From Phellopilus nigrolimitatus (lineage: Eukaryota; Basidiomycota; Agaricomycetes; Hymenochaetales; Hymenochaetaceae), in NCBI GenBank assembly GCA_021029095.1, contig JAJOHG010000013.1, positions 668,734-732,733 on the forward strand: a stretch of DNA of 64,000 bases, written 5' to 3'. The notes under the pieces are model-generated. The model was not told the DNA's origin. It made no database searches and was given only the letters and a program-made list of their open reading frames with translations. Made by a program: the position numbers and the translations under genes. Positions 19,436-31,667 of this stretch are shown here, piece by piece; position 1 is the first letter of the stretch; each line of letters begins with the position of its first letter.

Positions 19436-21944
19436 TCACCGTCTGCCCATACCATAAACACCCCACGCCACTTCGGTACTGCGCCTGACGCTCCAAAGCC
19501 AAGTTACGACAAATATGGGTGTGCTGATAAGCACATTGAGAACAGGAAATAGATCCGGATACCGGTGCGGAGGTGAGACGACAAGTTCTGCGGCGTGTAC
19601 GAATAGCATGGCAGCGTAGACATGCTTAATCGCAAGGGAAAATAAATTAACACGAAGATCTACGCAACGATCCTGGTGAAACTTACAAGACTTAGATAGC
19701 GAAGAATATTGCTTCGCGCCGACCTGCGAAATGGATTGTATCCTATGATGTAGTTCCAGAAGAAAGTCAATGCGATGTACGGGATCCCTAGGCCGTCTTT
19801 CTTCAGCAAGGGCCACATGCTGCAAAAGCAAAGCTCGATGACATCGATTCGGTAGGGAAGCTGAGAAAAACATTACCTGAAGACAGCGACGTTATTTGTA
19901 AGGACTCCCCATTCGAATGTGAAGGAGTTATCGGGTGCACCTGATAGAAGAAGATTCAGAGGGAGGAGTGGGAGAAGAATAGTCTTCTCGTGAACTTGAA
20001 AGGAAAACAGGAAGAATGACATCGAAGACGTGAGCATTGCCCAAGGAAGAATCGGCAGCGTCGGTGTCGAAATGGCTTCTTCTTGCTTCTTTCCAGATTT
20101 GACTTCTGGCATTTGCGCCATATTCGAGGAGTGAGGCATGGTCTTCCAGCCAGCCATGATCAGGTTCGCCGCGGATGGTAAGAATCCGAGAGCCGTTAGA
20201 GCTGCCGAGAGCTTGATGAGAAGGGGCGGAGAGAACCACAACCGCCATTTGAAAACGACATTCGAGGCACACCAGAAATTCGCGACCTTGTCTTCAAAAA
20301 GACCACGAGAGAATGGAAAGATCCGGGAGATGGGATCAAGTATACCAGTGAATGGCGCGAAGGGGGGTAAGAAAGGGATGAATGCAAACAGGAAAGACGC
20401 GACTGTAGTGACGGCAATGCGTGTAAATAGCTGTGTTCTATCGCAATGAAACCTCTCAGAAAACCCGCGCACAACAGGGAGCTCGACGCTTACCCTCTTT
20501 TGGGACCTAAGCTTAAACATCGGCTCAAGAGATACGCTCCAATGGCTGGCGCATAATATAGCGCCATTTGCTTGAAAGCTAGACTCGCCACGAAACAAAT
20601 CGCTCCAAGCTCGTCCTGACCCTGCGAGAAAAAATCAAGAGCCAAAAGAGTGAATCCTGCGGAGGATCAGTTCTCTGAGAGCCAAACTCATTCTCTACTC
20701 ACCAAGCATGACTGAGTTGTACTGAAAATGGCCCGAGTCAATGAGAATAAGGGAAGGTTGGAGCAAGAGGCTTAGTAGCGCGAGGCACTGTTTATTGTTG
20801 TTAATGTACATCAAGCATGTATTGAGACCGTTGACTAACTTGCGTGCGTTTCGACCGATTACTATGCCAAGTACGAACGAAAAAGACTAATGCAGGGACA
20901 TAGACCAGTAAGTCGGAAATGAGAACAGTTGAGCGCATGAACAATTTGCTTTCGGGGGTTTCTATGCCTCGCGACTCGTCAAGCGCAAACCACGAAGGGT
21001 TGATGGCCGACCCGCTGTAATAACAATTAACTCTTGAAGCTTTGAAACATCGAGCACAAACTGCACTCACATCAGTCCACACAACAATGAGTGATACGCT
21101 GTTAAAGGCGGATAATCTAGTCCCCAATAGTGAAGATTGTAGGTGTACCACTGGCGAATTGGAAGGTGAGTGGTGATTTCCATCCAATGTCGCTGTGCTT
21201 CGTAGTCGCCGAACAACGGGGGTGTCCCAGCACCTGGAAAGCGAAAGCTCAACATGACAACGGGACATTCAATAAAACAACACGCACCAGAATAGCCTCC
21301 CAGACCCACGCAGTACTTGATCCACAGCGCCGACGTGATTGAGCAAAGCAAAACCCGGTCACGCATTCGGTTTCTATGCATCCATTTTATCCAGCGCCTT
21401 CCCGCACTTCGGTCACCATCATCGTCTGCTTTGCTCTTCACCGCAGCAAGTGTCAACTTCCGCTGACTTGCAAACCCCGAAGAGTCACGTTCAAGAAGCG
21501 AGCTGAAGCTCAGTGCGGGATCGCGACGGGCACGTCGTGGGGTAGAGGAACGGAGAGTCGGAGAGGTCGTCGACGCGGCCGAAAGAGGGGAGGTGGGGCG
21601 AGAGGACGAAGGGGATAGTTGAGATGCCTTCAGCCATTGATGGCTTTCTGTGATGAGAAAGTGCCGTCGAGGAGTAGGCGAGTGTATTTCGGACACGTCG
21701 GTTTCCGATCTGCGCGAGCTGTTCGTTAGCTGTCGTAGCCTCAGTCGAATGAAAAGACATACTCAGCAGCGCTGCGGATGCTATGAGCCGACGATTGAGC
21801 TCTAAGCTGGGTCGCACGCAAGCCGGCCGTGCTCAGGCTCGCGCGGACACTGCCAGAGGTCTGGGACGCATAAGACTGACGTCGTCGGCCGGACTTGTGA
21901 ACATTCATTCCACCGAAAGGCGCCTGGTCTGCAATGTCTACCAT
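19436..21944 (-). CDS. ALG6: ALG6: dolichyl-P-Glc:Man9GlcNAc2-PP-dolichol alpha-1,3-glucosyltransferase
   Basis: The catalytic luminal loop reads [13 protein letters not shown], then [16 protein letters not shown], the signature of ALG6/ALG8 enzymes; the H-W-M-E form favours ALG6. Downstream exons give many hydrophobic helices with [15 protein letters not shown], a [12 protein letters not shown] block and a short hydrophobic C-terminus. The enzyme adds the first glucose to the lipid-linked oligosaccharide in the ER, a step in N-glycosylation. The start at 21944 gives about 140 Ser/Arg/Thr-rich residues before the first membrane segment, much longer than the yeast N-terminus. An intron with donor GTATGT links the first exon to the rest. 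It lies 172 bp downstream of the thioesterase gene on the same strand. Confidence 0.88.
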
Positions 21945-22116
21945 GGACAGTGAAGAAATGAGATGGCCGTCGAACAGGAGATGCGTTGAGCTCAGCTCAA
22001 CTCAGCCACACTTGAAGTAGTAGTCGTAGGTCAAGACAAGGTCGAGGCACACGCTTTGCTGATGCACTTAAGAGTAATTATTCAAGAAACAAATAACTGT
22101 CTACAACAACGTGAAT

Positions 22117-23001
22117 TTAATCCGAGTCTTTATCCTCGCCTTCTATCACCTTCTCGCCATCATCTGTCAGCTTTATGTTCTCCTATGCACAAAGTAAACG
22201 ATGATTAAGATCGTGTCTAGGAATCGCAGAACACTCACAGTATGTCCGTTCGCCTTCCCAACAAACTTTGTGTGATCTGATGCAAGTATTAGAAGTAGAG
22301 ATTGCAGAACAGGACAAGTGAAGGACTGCTTACGCCCGTATGCTACTATGTCGCCTGCGGTATTTGTGAAGTCGACTCTCGTAAACGCTAGAGTTTTGCC
22401 TAGAGTCGAAAGTCCGACTGATTCAGTTATTGTCCGTGGTAGCCATATTACTTTGTTTACCGAGACCCGTTATAGTCGCTCGAGCTTTCAAGAGGTCGCC
22501 TGGCTTTCCGGCAGGTTTCAGAAATGATGTGCCGATATCGACGGAAACGCCAGTCATATAAAGACCCTTTGTTGCGACAGCTAGAGAACCCAGAGTGTCC
22601 GTCAGCGATAGAATGAGACCGCCGTGAACAGTCTGATCGGCCACAAGTTAGAACACGTTTGCCGACGAGCCAGAAATGAAAGAATGATTTACTCCAACAC
22701 GATTCACTGAGCGAGACTTATTCAGGGAGGTGCACGGAAGCAGCATGACTAGCATGCTCACAGTTGTACGGCTCTATCTTCAGAGATGCTTCAAGCTCGC
22801 CCGGCACGGCTCGATGTATTTGCAGCTAGGACAGGGTCTGAGGTCAATTTGACGGTATAGGGAGGCATACGCATACATTTGGAAAACATCGGGCATCGTG
22901 GCCTGTTGGGGCAACAGAGGGAAGCAGTTCGTTGTCTGAGCAAGACAGAAATGGGCAGAAGCGAAACCTTTGTTATCGATGAACGACTTCCAGACCTGCA
23001 T
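22117..23001 (-). CDS. Hotdog-fold acyl-CoA thioesterase (ACOT13/PaaI-like)
   Basis: Spliced exons give L-Q-I-H-R-A-V-P-G-E-L-E-A-S-L-K-I, then N-R-V-G joined to T-V-H-G-G-L-I-L-S-L-T-D-T-L-G-S, then G-V-S-V-D-I-G-T-S-F, then G-K-T-L-A-F-T-R-V-D-F-T-N and H-T-K-F-V-G-K. This follows human ACOT13 block by block, including the N-x-x-G-x-x-H-G-G active-site turn. Such enzymes hydrolyse acyl-CoA to free acid and CoA, often in mitochondria or cytosol. The last exon adds an acidic tail and TAA at 22117-22119. The 5' end is uncertain: ATG 23001 is proposed, but the first intron(s) could not be placed with confidence and an upstream exon is possible. Confidence 0.75.
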
Positions 23002-23262
23002 TGTCTTACGAGTGAGCTCAAATTTTACAAAGCATAAGAAAGAGGAAGTACGCGACGGGTGAAACGCAGACAGGCGGCCATGAAAAGCAATTGCAAGTGG
23101 TGGGAAGAGCAAAGACTGTTGCCGTTTACGGCCGTGTTGATTGTGGCTTGCTCTCCTTCCACTTCAGCTGCGCGTTTGTTGCGCTGGACGCGACCTCTTT
23201 CTCCTTCCTCAACGTCCTCGCTCCCCAATTCCACAACTGATCCCACGACCACAACGACAAAC

Positions 23263-26200
23263 ATGGTGTTCGCCACCCCTGCCGCTGCCAATGCATCCAC
23301 CTCGACCTCGGGCTCGCGCTCTTCCTCGTTCTCGACGTCAAGCAAGACACTCAACGAATACGCGCGTTTTGTCTTTATTCACGTTTGAGCGTGTCTCTGA
23401 CCTGCTTGACAACAGCAACTCGGCGATTCTTTGGGAAAAGGCGCGTTCGGCCAAGTGTATCGTGCGTGTCTTCGTCTCGCGCGACGCGTCTCTCGAAATT
23501 CATTCTCCATTGCTTCAGGCGCTTTAAATTGGGCGACAGGAGAGACGGTCGCTGTAAAGGAGATACAGCTGGCGAACATACCCAAAGCTGAGCTAGGGGA
23601 GATTATGGTGCGTGCTTTTGCGATGTTGCTCAACAACTACGACCAACCTTACGCGATGCGATGCGCGACAGTCTGAAATCGACTTGCTCAAGAATCTCAA
23701 TGTAAGGGACGCGTCTTTCTTCTCGCGCTTCTGTCCTGATCCACATACCCAGCATGCAAACATTGTAAAATACAAAGGCTTCGTCAAGACACGCGAATTT
23801 TTGTACATCATTCTCGAGTGCGTTCTGCCTGTCACCTTTTGTCAACCGATCTGACGTCACCCACTTTACCAGGTTCTGTGAAAATGGGTCGCTGCATAAT
23901 ATATGCAAGAAGTTCGGAAAGTTTCCAGAGAACCTGGTCGCTGTCTATATATCGCAAGTCCTCGAGGGTTTAATGTACCTCCATGACCAGGGTGTCATCC
24001 ATCGTGACATCAAAGGTGCCAATATCCTCACGAATAAGGACGGATGTGTGAAGCTCGCGGACTTCGGCGTCGCTAGCAAGGCAACAGCGGGCCCTGCGAA
24101 GGATGATGCTGTGGTCGGAAGCCCTTACTGGAGTACGTGCATTAACTCATCTTTAATCTCACTTCTTCTCTGAGTTTTTCGTTCAAACGAGATCAGTGGC
24201 ACCCGAGGTCATCGAACAATCTGGTGCTACGACGGCCTCAGATATATGGTGTGCAGCTTCGTGCATGAAGAAATAAATTGATTTTCTAACATATTGCTTA
24301 GGAGTGTAGGATGCGTTGTCATTGAACTACTCGAGGGAAAACCGCCATATCATTTCCTTGACCCCATGCCCGCGCTCTTCCGTATCGTGCAAGACGATTG
24401 TCCTCCAATCCCCGAGGGCGCTTCTCCAATCGTCAAAGATTTTCTTTACCATTGTTTCCAGAAGGACGTGAATCTACGTATCTCGGCGAAGAAGTTGCTT
24501 CGACACCCGTGGATGGTATCGGCACGCAGGCAGTTGGGCCTAGATGTCGGCACGGACAAGAAGGGAAAGGAAGGCGAGAAGGAAAACGATACGTCGCGTC
24601 GACCATTGAGCAATTATAATTATGACGAGGCAGTACTGAAAGTGCAAGAATGGAACGAAGCATTGAAATGTGCGTAAAGCATCTCCTAGTCATTTTCTCA
24701 TAGTATGCTTATCTTGTCGTATAGCACCTTCCCGCTCTTCCAAATTATCTGGTCGACGGCCATCTTCCTTATATGACGCTGCTGGCCGACATTCCCCTAC
24801 ACCTTCTCCGACGGCGCCTCCGCTCAGTCCCACCATAACACCCTCTTCAAGTGGACAACTGACTGTAACTGCGGCAGGCTGGAAGAATGCTGCACCTGTC
24901 AAACCTGCTTTCGTGACTGGAGGCATTAATGGCCCTCTTGGATTGATGGAAAAAAGTCGCGAGCCGCTACCAATCGTCTTGCAGGAGCCGGAAGAGCAGA
25001 CGGACAACTGGGATGATGATTTCGAGGAGGGAATCTCTTTGACAAAATTGCATGGACTGGAGAAGTCGACACATAATGACGAAAAGCATGAAGTAGACGA
25101 CAATGCTCAGACCATTCGGCCACACCGAAGTCCGTCTATCTCCGCAGGCAGACTTGCTTTGGCAGCGGCGCCATCTGCGGATATGGCACCCATCGTAGAA
25201 GATTACTCCGACTTCGCAGCGGAAGAGGACGATGTTTTCCAAGACAAAGTAGCCGATTTTAAACTCAAGAACGGAACGCGCCGCGGGTTGTTCCACCCCA
25301 AAGATATCACGACGATTGGCCTCGACCCGTCGTCACCTAGCCCCCACACGGCGCCTCTCTTCGACAATACGCCAAAATCGATGCGCCCGAGTGCGAGTCC
25401 CATTGCGCGAGCGCCTTCGTCGTCACAACCGCGCCCGCACTCGCGGTCATCATCGCTCGCCGGATCTGTTGGAAGGGCAGAAGCGACAAGGGCGTTGCAA
25501 AGCCAGGAATTCGACAAGTATGCGGAGGAGCCTGACGAAGACTATGACGATATCTTCGGTAAACCGAGCAGTACTGGTCAGAGTGTCTGTTACTGTACTT
25601 GTAAACTTCAACTAACGGCAATCTGGTTCTCAGCATTTGAACAAGTCGCTCAATCTCTCAAATTGAACACTCGCCTATCGGACAAGTCATGGGTGAGAGA
25701 ATAATGTCTACGGTTCTCGGCTCTCAGTACGACTAACAGCCTTGACGACAGTTGGGTGACGATGATCTGGATGAAGAAGACCCATTCGCAGAGGTAGGCT
25801 AATTAACTACAACTAGGAACAAAAATTCAAGCTTGCTTTCAGATTGACGAGGGATTCTCAGAAGAAGACCTCGAGGCCAATTTGCAACGAGACAAACACG
25901 CTCGTCTATGTAGCCTCATAAACCAGATGATCGACGAGCTCACCCCATCGGCACCCGATTTCCAGCTCAGAGACGCATGCGATCAGTTGGTATGTTGTTA
26001 TTCTATATCAATCAAGGATTTTGGTTTAAGATCTTGACTTTCTGTAAGATTGGTATACTACTCGATGCTCCTGAGATGCAAAGTCAACTAGTCTCAGCGC
26101 ACGGAATGCTAGCCATTCTTGAGGTATTGGAAACGAGATCATCATCTCGAGATGTGACCAGAAAGTTGCTTCAAATTATCAATTTGGTGAGACTGGTCCT

Positions 26201-28127
26201 TTCATTCATGTGCGCTTATGATTCTGAGTATCTTTTGAAGCTTGTTACCACTGACATCGGTTTTCTGGAAAGCTTTTGTCTCATCGGGTATGTTATTACT
26301 TTTATTCTGCACCGTTCAATGTGTTCATTGACGAGATTAGAGGTATACCTGTAATGATGGGTGAGTTAGTACATCTGACTGCCTGGAAATCTCCATCTAA
26401 ACGGCAATCAGGCTTTACATCTAAGAAATACTCGTCGGAATGTCGGCTTGAAGCATCTCATTTCATTAGCTTGCTGTGTCATACATCTGTCTTGACTCTT
26501 CAGATGTTTATTGCGTAGGTCGTTCACGGGTGCCAGGCCTACGTTTTACTGACATCAGGATAGTTGTCGCGGCCTAAAGGTCCTTGTAGATCTTCTCGAC
26601 GAGGATTTCGTGGAGCAGAGGGATCTTGTCGTACATGCCCTAAACGGGATTGGAAACGTGTTCGAATTGCAGAGTCCGACGCCGAAAAATGATTTCTGTC
26701 GTATGTTTATCAGGGATGGGCTCCTCAATCCGTTGTCGTCCGCTTTGATCAACATCATGGCTGCCGATCCAGAGACATCCGCGTCTATGAAAGCCAAGAT
26801 CATCCAGATTATCTTGGTATTCAGCCAGGTCTCACAATCTGACGTACATGTTCGCAATGCTCTCGGAACTAGGATGGTTATTCGACGTAGGTTAACCTTC
26901 AAGGTACTGAAACGATAATTACTGACTCAGACATCCAGGCTTGATGAGAGCTTGCGAGTTACTTGAGCCCGAGTACCTTGTGCAAATGCTGAAGGCGGTG
27001 AAGCATCTCTCCATGAATGCAGGCTTTGCTCGAAGTTCTGCAAAATGCGAATGCAATTGAAATTCTCGTTCGTATACTTGATGAGCATAGTTCAGATTTA
27101 CACAGCACGGTGCGTGTTATGCTCTACCACAAATGGCAGAATTTGAAACGTTAGCGTTATGCAGGAAATTTCAAATCATATCTTCCAGACATGCTACAAC
27201 CTCTGTCGCCTTAACAAAGCGAGGCAAGAGGAAGCTGCACAGGCCGGAATTATTCCGAGCTTGAAGCGTGTCACAGAGTCTGGTTCTCCACTCAAGCAAT
27301 TTGCTCTGCCGATTTTGTGCGACCTTGCGAGTGCCACAAAAAGTTGCCGAACCTTGCTCTGGCAACATGATGGTCTTTCTCTGTACCTCAAGTTATTGGC
27401 AGATCCATATTTCCAAGTCAGCTCTTTAGAAGCTATATTATCATGGTACGTTATGTTATTATTTCGCATTGGTTCGGCACTCAATGAGGATCTCAGGCTT
27501 CAGGATGAAACGGCAAGAGTCGAGGATGTCCTTAGCAAAGAAGCATCGCTAGACGCACTTGTTAAGTGCTTTGTCGCAGCGAAGACGAACTCCTTCGAGA
27601 ATCTTCTCGACCCTTTCCTGAAGATCTGTCGTTTGTCGAGATCAGTGACCCTAGGCATTGCGAAGTCGCAGTTCTTCCAGCGTCTTATTGAAAGACTCAA
27701 TCACAGCAAGGCTGTCGTACGACTCAATCTACTGCGTCTTTTGAAAGCCATCTGCGATGTGCATCCGAATCGTACCGCCCTAGTAGAGAAATATGGGATC
27801 TACGAGATTGTTGAAAAACTCAGCAATCAGGACGGTGCTGTGCTGGTCCGGGAACTTGCGCGCGAAATTACGCCGTCTCTCGCCCCAGCGTTGAAGCCTG
27901 CATTGAGCCGAGCAGGTAGAAATGGCGAGCTTGCTCCTAAATTTGGTGTCACTCCCAGGAGGCGGCCTCGGCGAACGGCCTCAGACGCGTCCTCGACAAA
28001 TCCGGATTTGACACCGCGGTTCGTTGGTAACCTAACGACCTCAAGACTGCAGACTGGGGGCGGGAAGAATAGGACTGTGTCCCGGCAGAAACTTGGTGAT
28101 ATCACTTGGGGCAATGAAGTTCGTTGA
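23263..28127 (+). CDS. sepH: SepH/Cdc7-type septation-initiation-network protein kinase
   Basis: After a Ser/Thr-rich leader starting at 23263, the kinase domain reads [32 protein letters not shown] (a 30-nt exon), [10 protein letters not shown], the D-F-G motif, and M-A-P-E-V-I split by an intron. It closes with [10 protein letters not shown] and a typical end L-L-R-H-P-W-M. All catalytic residues are present. A roughly 350-residue Ser/Pro/acidic linker follows. The long C-terminal half is helical and ARM-like, with blocks such as [12 protein letters not shown] and [15 protein letters not shown]. This domain order is that of fission-yeast Cdc7 and Aspergillus SepH, which act at the spindle pole downstream of the Spg1 GTPase to trigger septation. 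The first intron is ambiguous. Many short introns make this one of the most fragmented genes here. Confidence 0.85.
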
Positions 28128-28364
28128 TCAATGAAAGGGTCAAATTACATTCCTTCTGCTTTTTACTCCAGTCCTCCTGTCATCATTCATTCATTATTCA
28201 CTCCCTCACGCTAGCAACCTCCGCTTTCATTCTTTCGCATTAGCATTAGTCAAATTCATTAATCGTGCATCTGCTTGTAACCCCTAATATATTAGGTATA
28301 CTGGATTGTAAATCGTCAGCTTACAAAAGTGTTGGGAAACAAAGAATGTATACGTACGTACGTA

Positions 28365-29252
28365 TCACCGACGAGTGAAAGGCAGTTGGAAGCCAGAAAG
28401 TAATGCCCTCGCCTTATTTTGAGCACCAGCACCCTCTGCGTTTGTCACGAAATGGATATGCATGCCGTACATTCGCGGATACGCGTCCGGGTTAACCTCG
28501 ATCTGCGGGAAGAAGCTCATCGCCTCTGGAGGTAAGCCCATAGAAACGACACCGGATACGCCAGCCGGTGTCTGCAAGTTCGCCGACGCCGGAGGCAAGA
28601 TAATGCCATCGAATTCTCTCAACCTTGGCAATACGAACTGGACGAGAGATCCAAGGAACTCGTACATTTTCTCCCCCTTCAGTTCCACCTTAGCACCGAT
28701 CGGCAATCCTGGGCGCACCCAACCTGATACATTTTTTCTTCCGCGGACCAACTCCACCCCGTTCGAGCTCTTCCATCCACCGCCGTGCTTCGTTTCTCCA
28801 GATAGGGCACGAAATGCCATGAGGAGACCCAGCAAGTTGCTACGATTCGAAAGCGCGTTTTTCTCCATCGTGTGCAGACAGATCTTCTCGAGCTTGACAA
28901 CATTTTCGCAAGTAGATATTGGCGCAGGCTTCTTCCCGATTTGGGAGCCGCCAACAACAGGATTGTTGCGATACTTGGAATACGGGTCTTCGGGGTCGTA
29001 TGTCAATCGAATTTGTCGAGGAGGGGGACGGGCTTTCGACTCGTGGACGTAGGTCATATACATGAGATCGTCTCGGAGCGAAGTGTTGTAGTGATCCTGA
29101 AGACGACAAACGTGTGTGTCGCGAACAAGCACATTGACGTGCGGTATGGGCAGCCCTCGTTCATCCTTCTTCCATGGGCGTATTCGCGACGGCTGCGAGC
29201 TCTTTGGGACTTGGCGCCATCTCCGGAGGCCCGACGCAACCTTTCGCATCAT
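28365..29252 (-). CDS. MRPL7: Mitochondrial large-ribosomal-subunit protein uL5m
   Basis: A single open frame with ATG at 29252 (M-M-R-K-V-A-S-G-L-R-R-W) whose start is basic and free of acidic residues, fitting a mitochondrial presequence. The body shows H-V-N-V-L-V-R-D-T, L-R-D-D-L-M-Y-M-T-Y-V-H-E, Y-D-P-E-D-P-Y-S-K-Y-R, G-G-S-Q-I-G-K-K-P-A-P, N-L-L-G-L-L-M-A-F-R-A-L-S-G-E-T and the C-terminal M-Y-G-M-H-I-H-F-V-T-N-A of fungal uL5m. The frame stays open upstream to 29426 but only with non-ATG codons, so an extra 5' exon is possible though not required. Length (about 295 residues) fits the family. Confidence 0.88.
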   Translation of the reverse strand: MMRKVASGLRRWRQVPKSSQPSRIRPWKKDERGLPIPHVNVLVRDTHVCRLQDHYNTSLRDDLMYMTYVHESKARPPPRQIRLTYDPEDPYSKYRNNPVVGGSQIGKKPAPISTCENVVKLEKICLHTMEKNALSNRSNLLGLLMAFRALSGETKHGGGWKSSNGVELVRGRKNVSGWVRPGLPIGAKVELKGEKMYEFLGSLVQFVLPRLREFDGIILPPASANLQTPAGVSGVVSMGLPPEAMSFFPQIEVNPDAYPRMYGMHIHFVTNAEGAGAQNKARALLSGFQLPFTRR

Positions 29253-29674
29253 AATTCCCTTGGGCTGTTGTTGGCGAGTTGCAAGTCTTCGTATGAAGCA
29301 GCCAAATGGTTCAAAGAGGTTCAAACCGAGAGGCAAACGTCGGCTCGCGAACCTTGCACTTGGAAGAAAAGATTTGCGTTTGTACACACTTGTCTTTTTG
29401 GGCGATGTTTTTCCGAAAGTAGACAAAACGAGATATTACATTCTCTAACCCATTCCTTTTTTTCATGGACGCACAATACGTAGGCGAACTCATCGTCGGT
29501 CTGAGACTCACTGTAACTCCTAGTATTGTCTGTGAGACCAGCTTAGGAGACTTTGACAATGCCAGCTTTCGGCTAATTGCCGTTTACATAAATGATTCCG
29601 CACATGGCAATTTTCTTGTCTTTTTTGAACTTGCTGCTAAAAACCGTGTCAAAAATTTCGCTTAGATTTACAGT
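29253..29674. promoter_or_regulatory. Divergent promoter region, uL5m and coiled-coil gene
   Basis: 422 bp between outward-facing ATGs. The part next to 29252 remains open in the uL5m frame, so it may be 5'UTR or an unannotated first exon. The part from about 29440 is AT-rich, with a T run at 29457-29464. No separate gene is seen. Confidence 0.35.
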
Positions 29675-31436
29675 ATGTCGAATGTCGTTGAAAACACTCC
29701 TCTCGACGAATCGGCGCTTTCACATGACATAGTCAGACTTCTGGGTGCAGAACTACAGAGGGTAAAACGAGAACTCACTGACGTTCAAGCCCAAGCCAAG
29801 GCCCAGGCCCGTTCTACAGAGGTCCGTGCTTTAAAGTAGCTTCATGTGATTATGCCCCTTATCAATACACAGAGATGTGGATATTCGAGAGAGCCTAGCA
29901 ATGAGAGGGTGACCGCCCTGGAAGAAGAAAACGCAAGACTCAGTTCAAAGCTGTTGGGCTCTCGTGCAAAACTCGTGACAGCGAGGGAGAAGGTAACCGC
30001 CTTGGAAGAAGAAAACGCAAATCTCGGAGAAAAGCTATCGGGCTCTCGTGTGAAACTCGAGACAGCGAGGGAGAGGAAAAAAGAGCTAAAAGCCAAAATA
30101 AAAGAAATGGAAGAGAGTGCCATTCCTACCCAGCAGCTTGCTGACTTGGATGAAGAGGTGTGTCAACTAGATCATTTGAAGACTATCATAATCTAAACCC
30201 CACCGGTGGTTTGAAAGTCAGAGGTCCAGAAGCTCCAAAAAGCGTTGGTTTTGGTCAAAAGTCAACTCACGGAGGCTGGTGATGTATGTTTCTCCTTTGT
30301 TTTTATTGCCAAATACTGAATTCGGCTCCCCGCACCCCCTTTCTCTTAAAGTACGTGAAGGACCTCCTAAACAGGTCGGAAATTGTAACTCTGGAAAAAG
30401 AAACAATAATTCAGAAGCTGAAGAACGCAGAGAAAGAGTTAGGTCATCGAGGGGTGCGTAGTCAGATTTGAAAGAATGCACACGCACCCTAGTGGCTCAT
30501 CGTTTGTGGATCGAACCGACAGATACATGATCCGCGAAAATATATAATTGATCTACCCAAGGAGCAAGATTACGATGACTCGGGGTCGCATCACATCAAG
30601 CCGTTTTCAAAATGTTCTGCCGCTGAGCTCGTGGAATCCACGGTATGTATGTCATTCTAGCTTGGAAAAGTTGCGGTACTAACATGGCAGTCAGAATTTC
30701 AAGAAAATAATGGGGTATGCCCTCTGTCGAGTCTTTATCTATCTCATTATATAAAGTTAAGTATTGTGTAATTTCTTATCTGCAGGAAAGATTTTTCTAC
30801 GGCACTTCTTCATTGCGAAGACGCCCGATACGTCTGGTCAGACAAAAGGCCTGCACACGGTATTCTAATTGAAGCGCCCTTCATCTACCAACCATGTCTT
30901 ATAGGCGATGCCCACTCCCAACACACCCAAAATAGCTGGCTCCCTCGTCCCTCTCATTCAGGAGAAGGTACTAAACAGCTCTTCATACAGCGTAACGGTG
31001 GTTTCTGGTACTACTGTGGTACATACAAGTTGACATACATGAAATGTCCTATTATTTTCCATTCCTTGCCGCCTATGGTACGACCATCCACAATTCTCCA
31101 AACCAATCGCTTTGCTTATAAAATCTTAAGGTCAAAGCAGGCGTGCTTACGGACACCATTGCTCACCCTGACCACGTGCCACCAATCGTAAAAGACACAA
31201 TCCAAAGTCTGTACTGCGGTGGGGTATTACAACCGACCTGCGTTGTGCATGAACGCATAGGCTTCAACGCGCCATTGCAACAGATCTTCATAAACCTTGC
31301 TTCTGGCTTGAATGGCCCCGCTTTCACCTTCTCTCCTACTCTGGAGCCATGCAAGAGAAAGGCAGAGGAAACCTTGGAAATCCCTCATCAGTCGGGTCCT
31401 GTGTCGAAAAGGTCGAAGAATCAAACAGTTAGATAA
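29675..31436 (+). CDS. Coiled-coil protein with a C-terminal DUF6697-like domain
   Basis: The ATG at 29675 starts M-S-N-V-V-E-N-T-P-L-D-E and leads into a heptad-rich region. After the first intron there is a duplicated block: V-T-A-L-E-E-E-N-A then S-K-L-L-G-S-R, repeated once as V-T-A-L-E-E-E-N-A then E-K-L-S-G-S-R. Several short exons extend the coiled coil. The C-terminal half, in exons from about 30780, has H-C-E-D-A-R-Y-V-W, I-Q-R-N-G-G-F-W-Y-Y-C-G-T-Y-K and a second segment ending in a basic tail (K-R-S-K-N-Q-T-V-R). The F-W-Y-Y-x-G-T-Y-K string recalls the mushroom-specific DUF6697 proteins, whose role is unknown. Exon boundaries between 30200 and 30900 are tentative. Confidence 0.6.
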
Positions 31437-31667
31437 TGCGAACATCGCTACTCCGGAGGGTTAATGTCTACCATAAACGGTTTTGCTTTTTTGCTTTTGT
31501 GTTGTTTCGACAAGCAAAAGGTCTTGCAGTTTTGTTCGGGTTGGCTTGATTGCTAGACCTCGAATGAAGATAAATTTATTATGTCAAGAAAGTGGAAGAG
31601 TTTGCTGAACAAAAGTAAAAGAGTACATAACCCTACTGTGCATCTAGTACTCCCACACAAGCTCGAA

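Noticed and set aside
23025..23354. 109-residue acidic protein on the minus strand
   Set aside because: It is antisense to the first exon of the septation kinase and consists of low-complexity Glu/Val runs mirrored from Ser/Thr codons.
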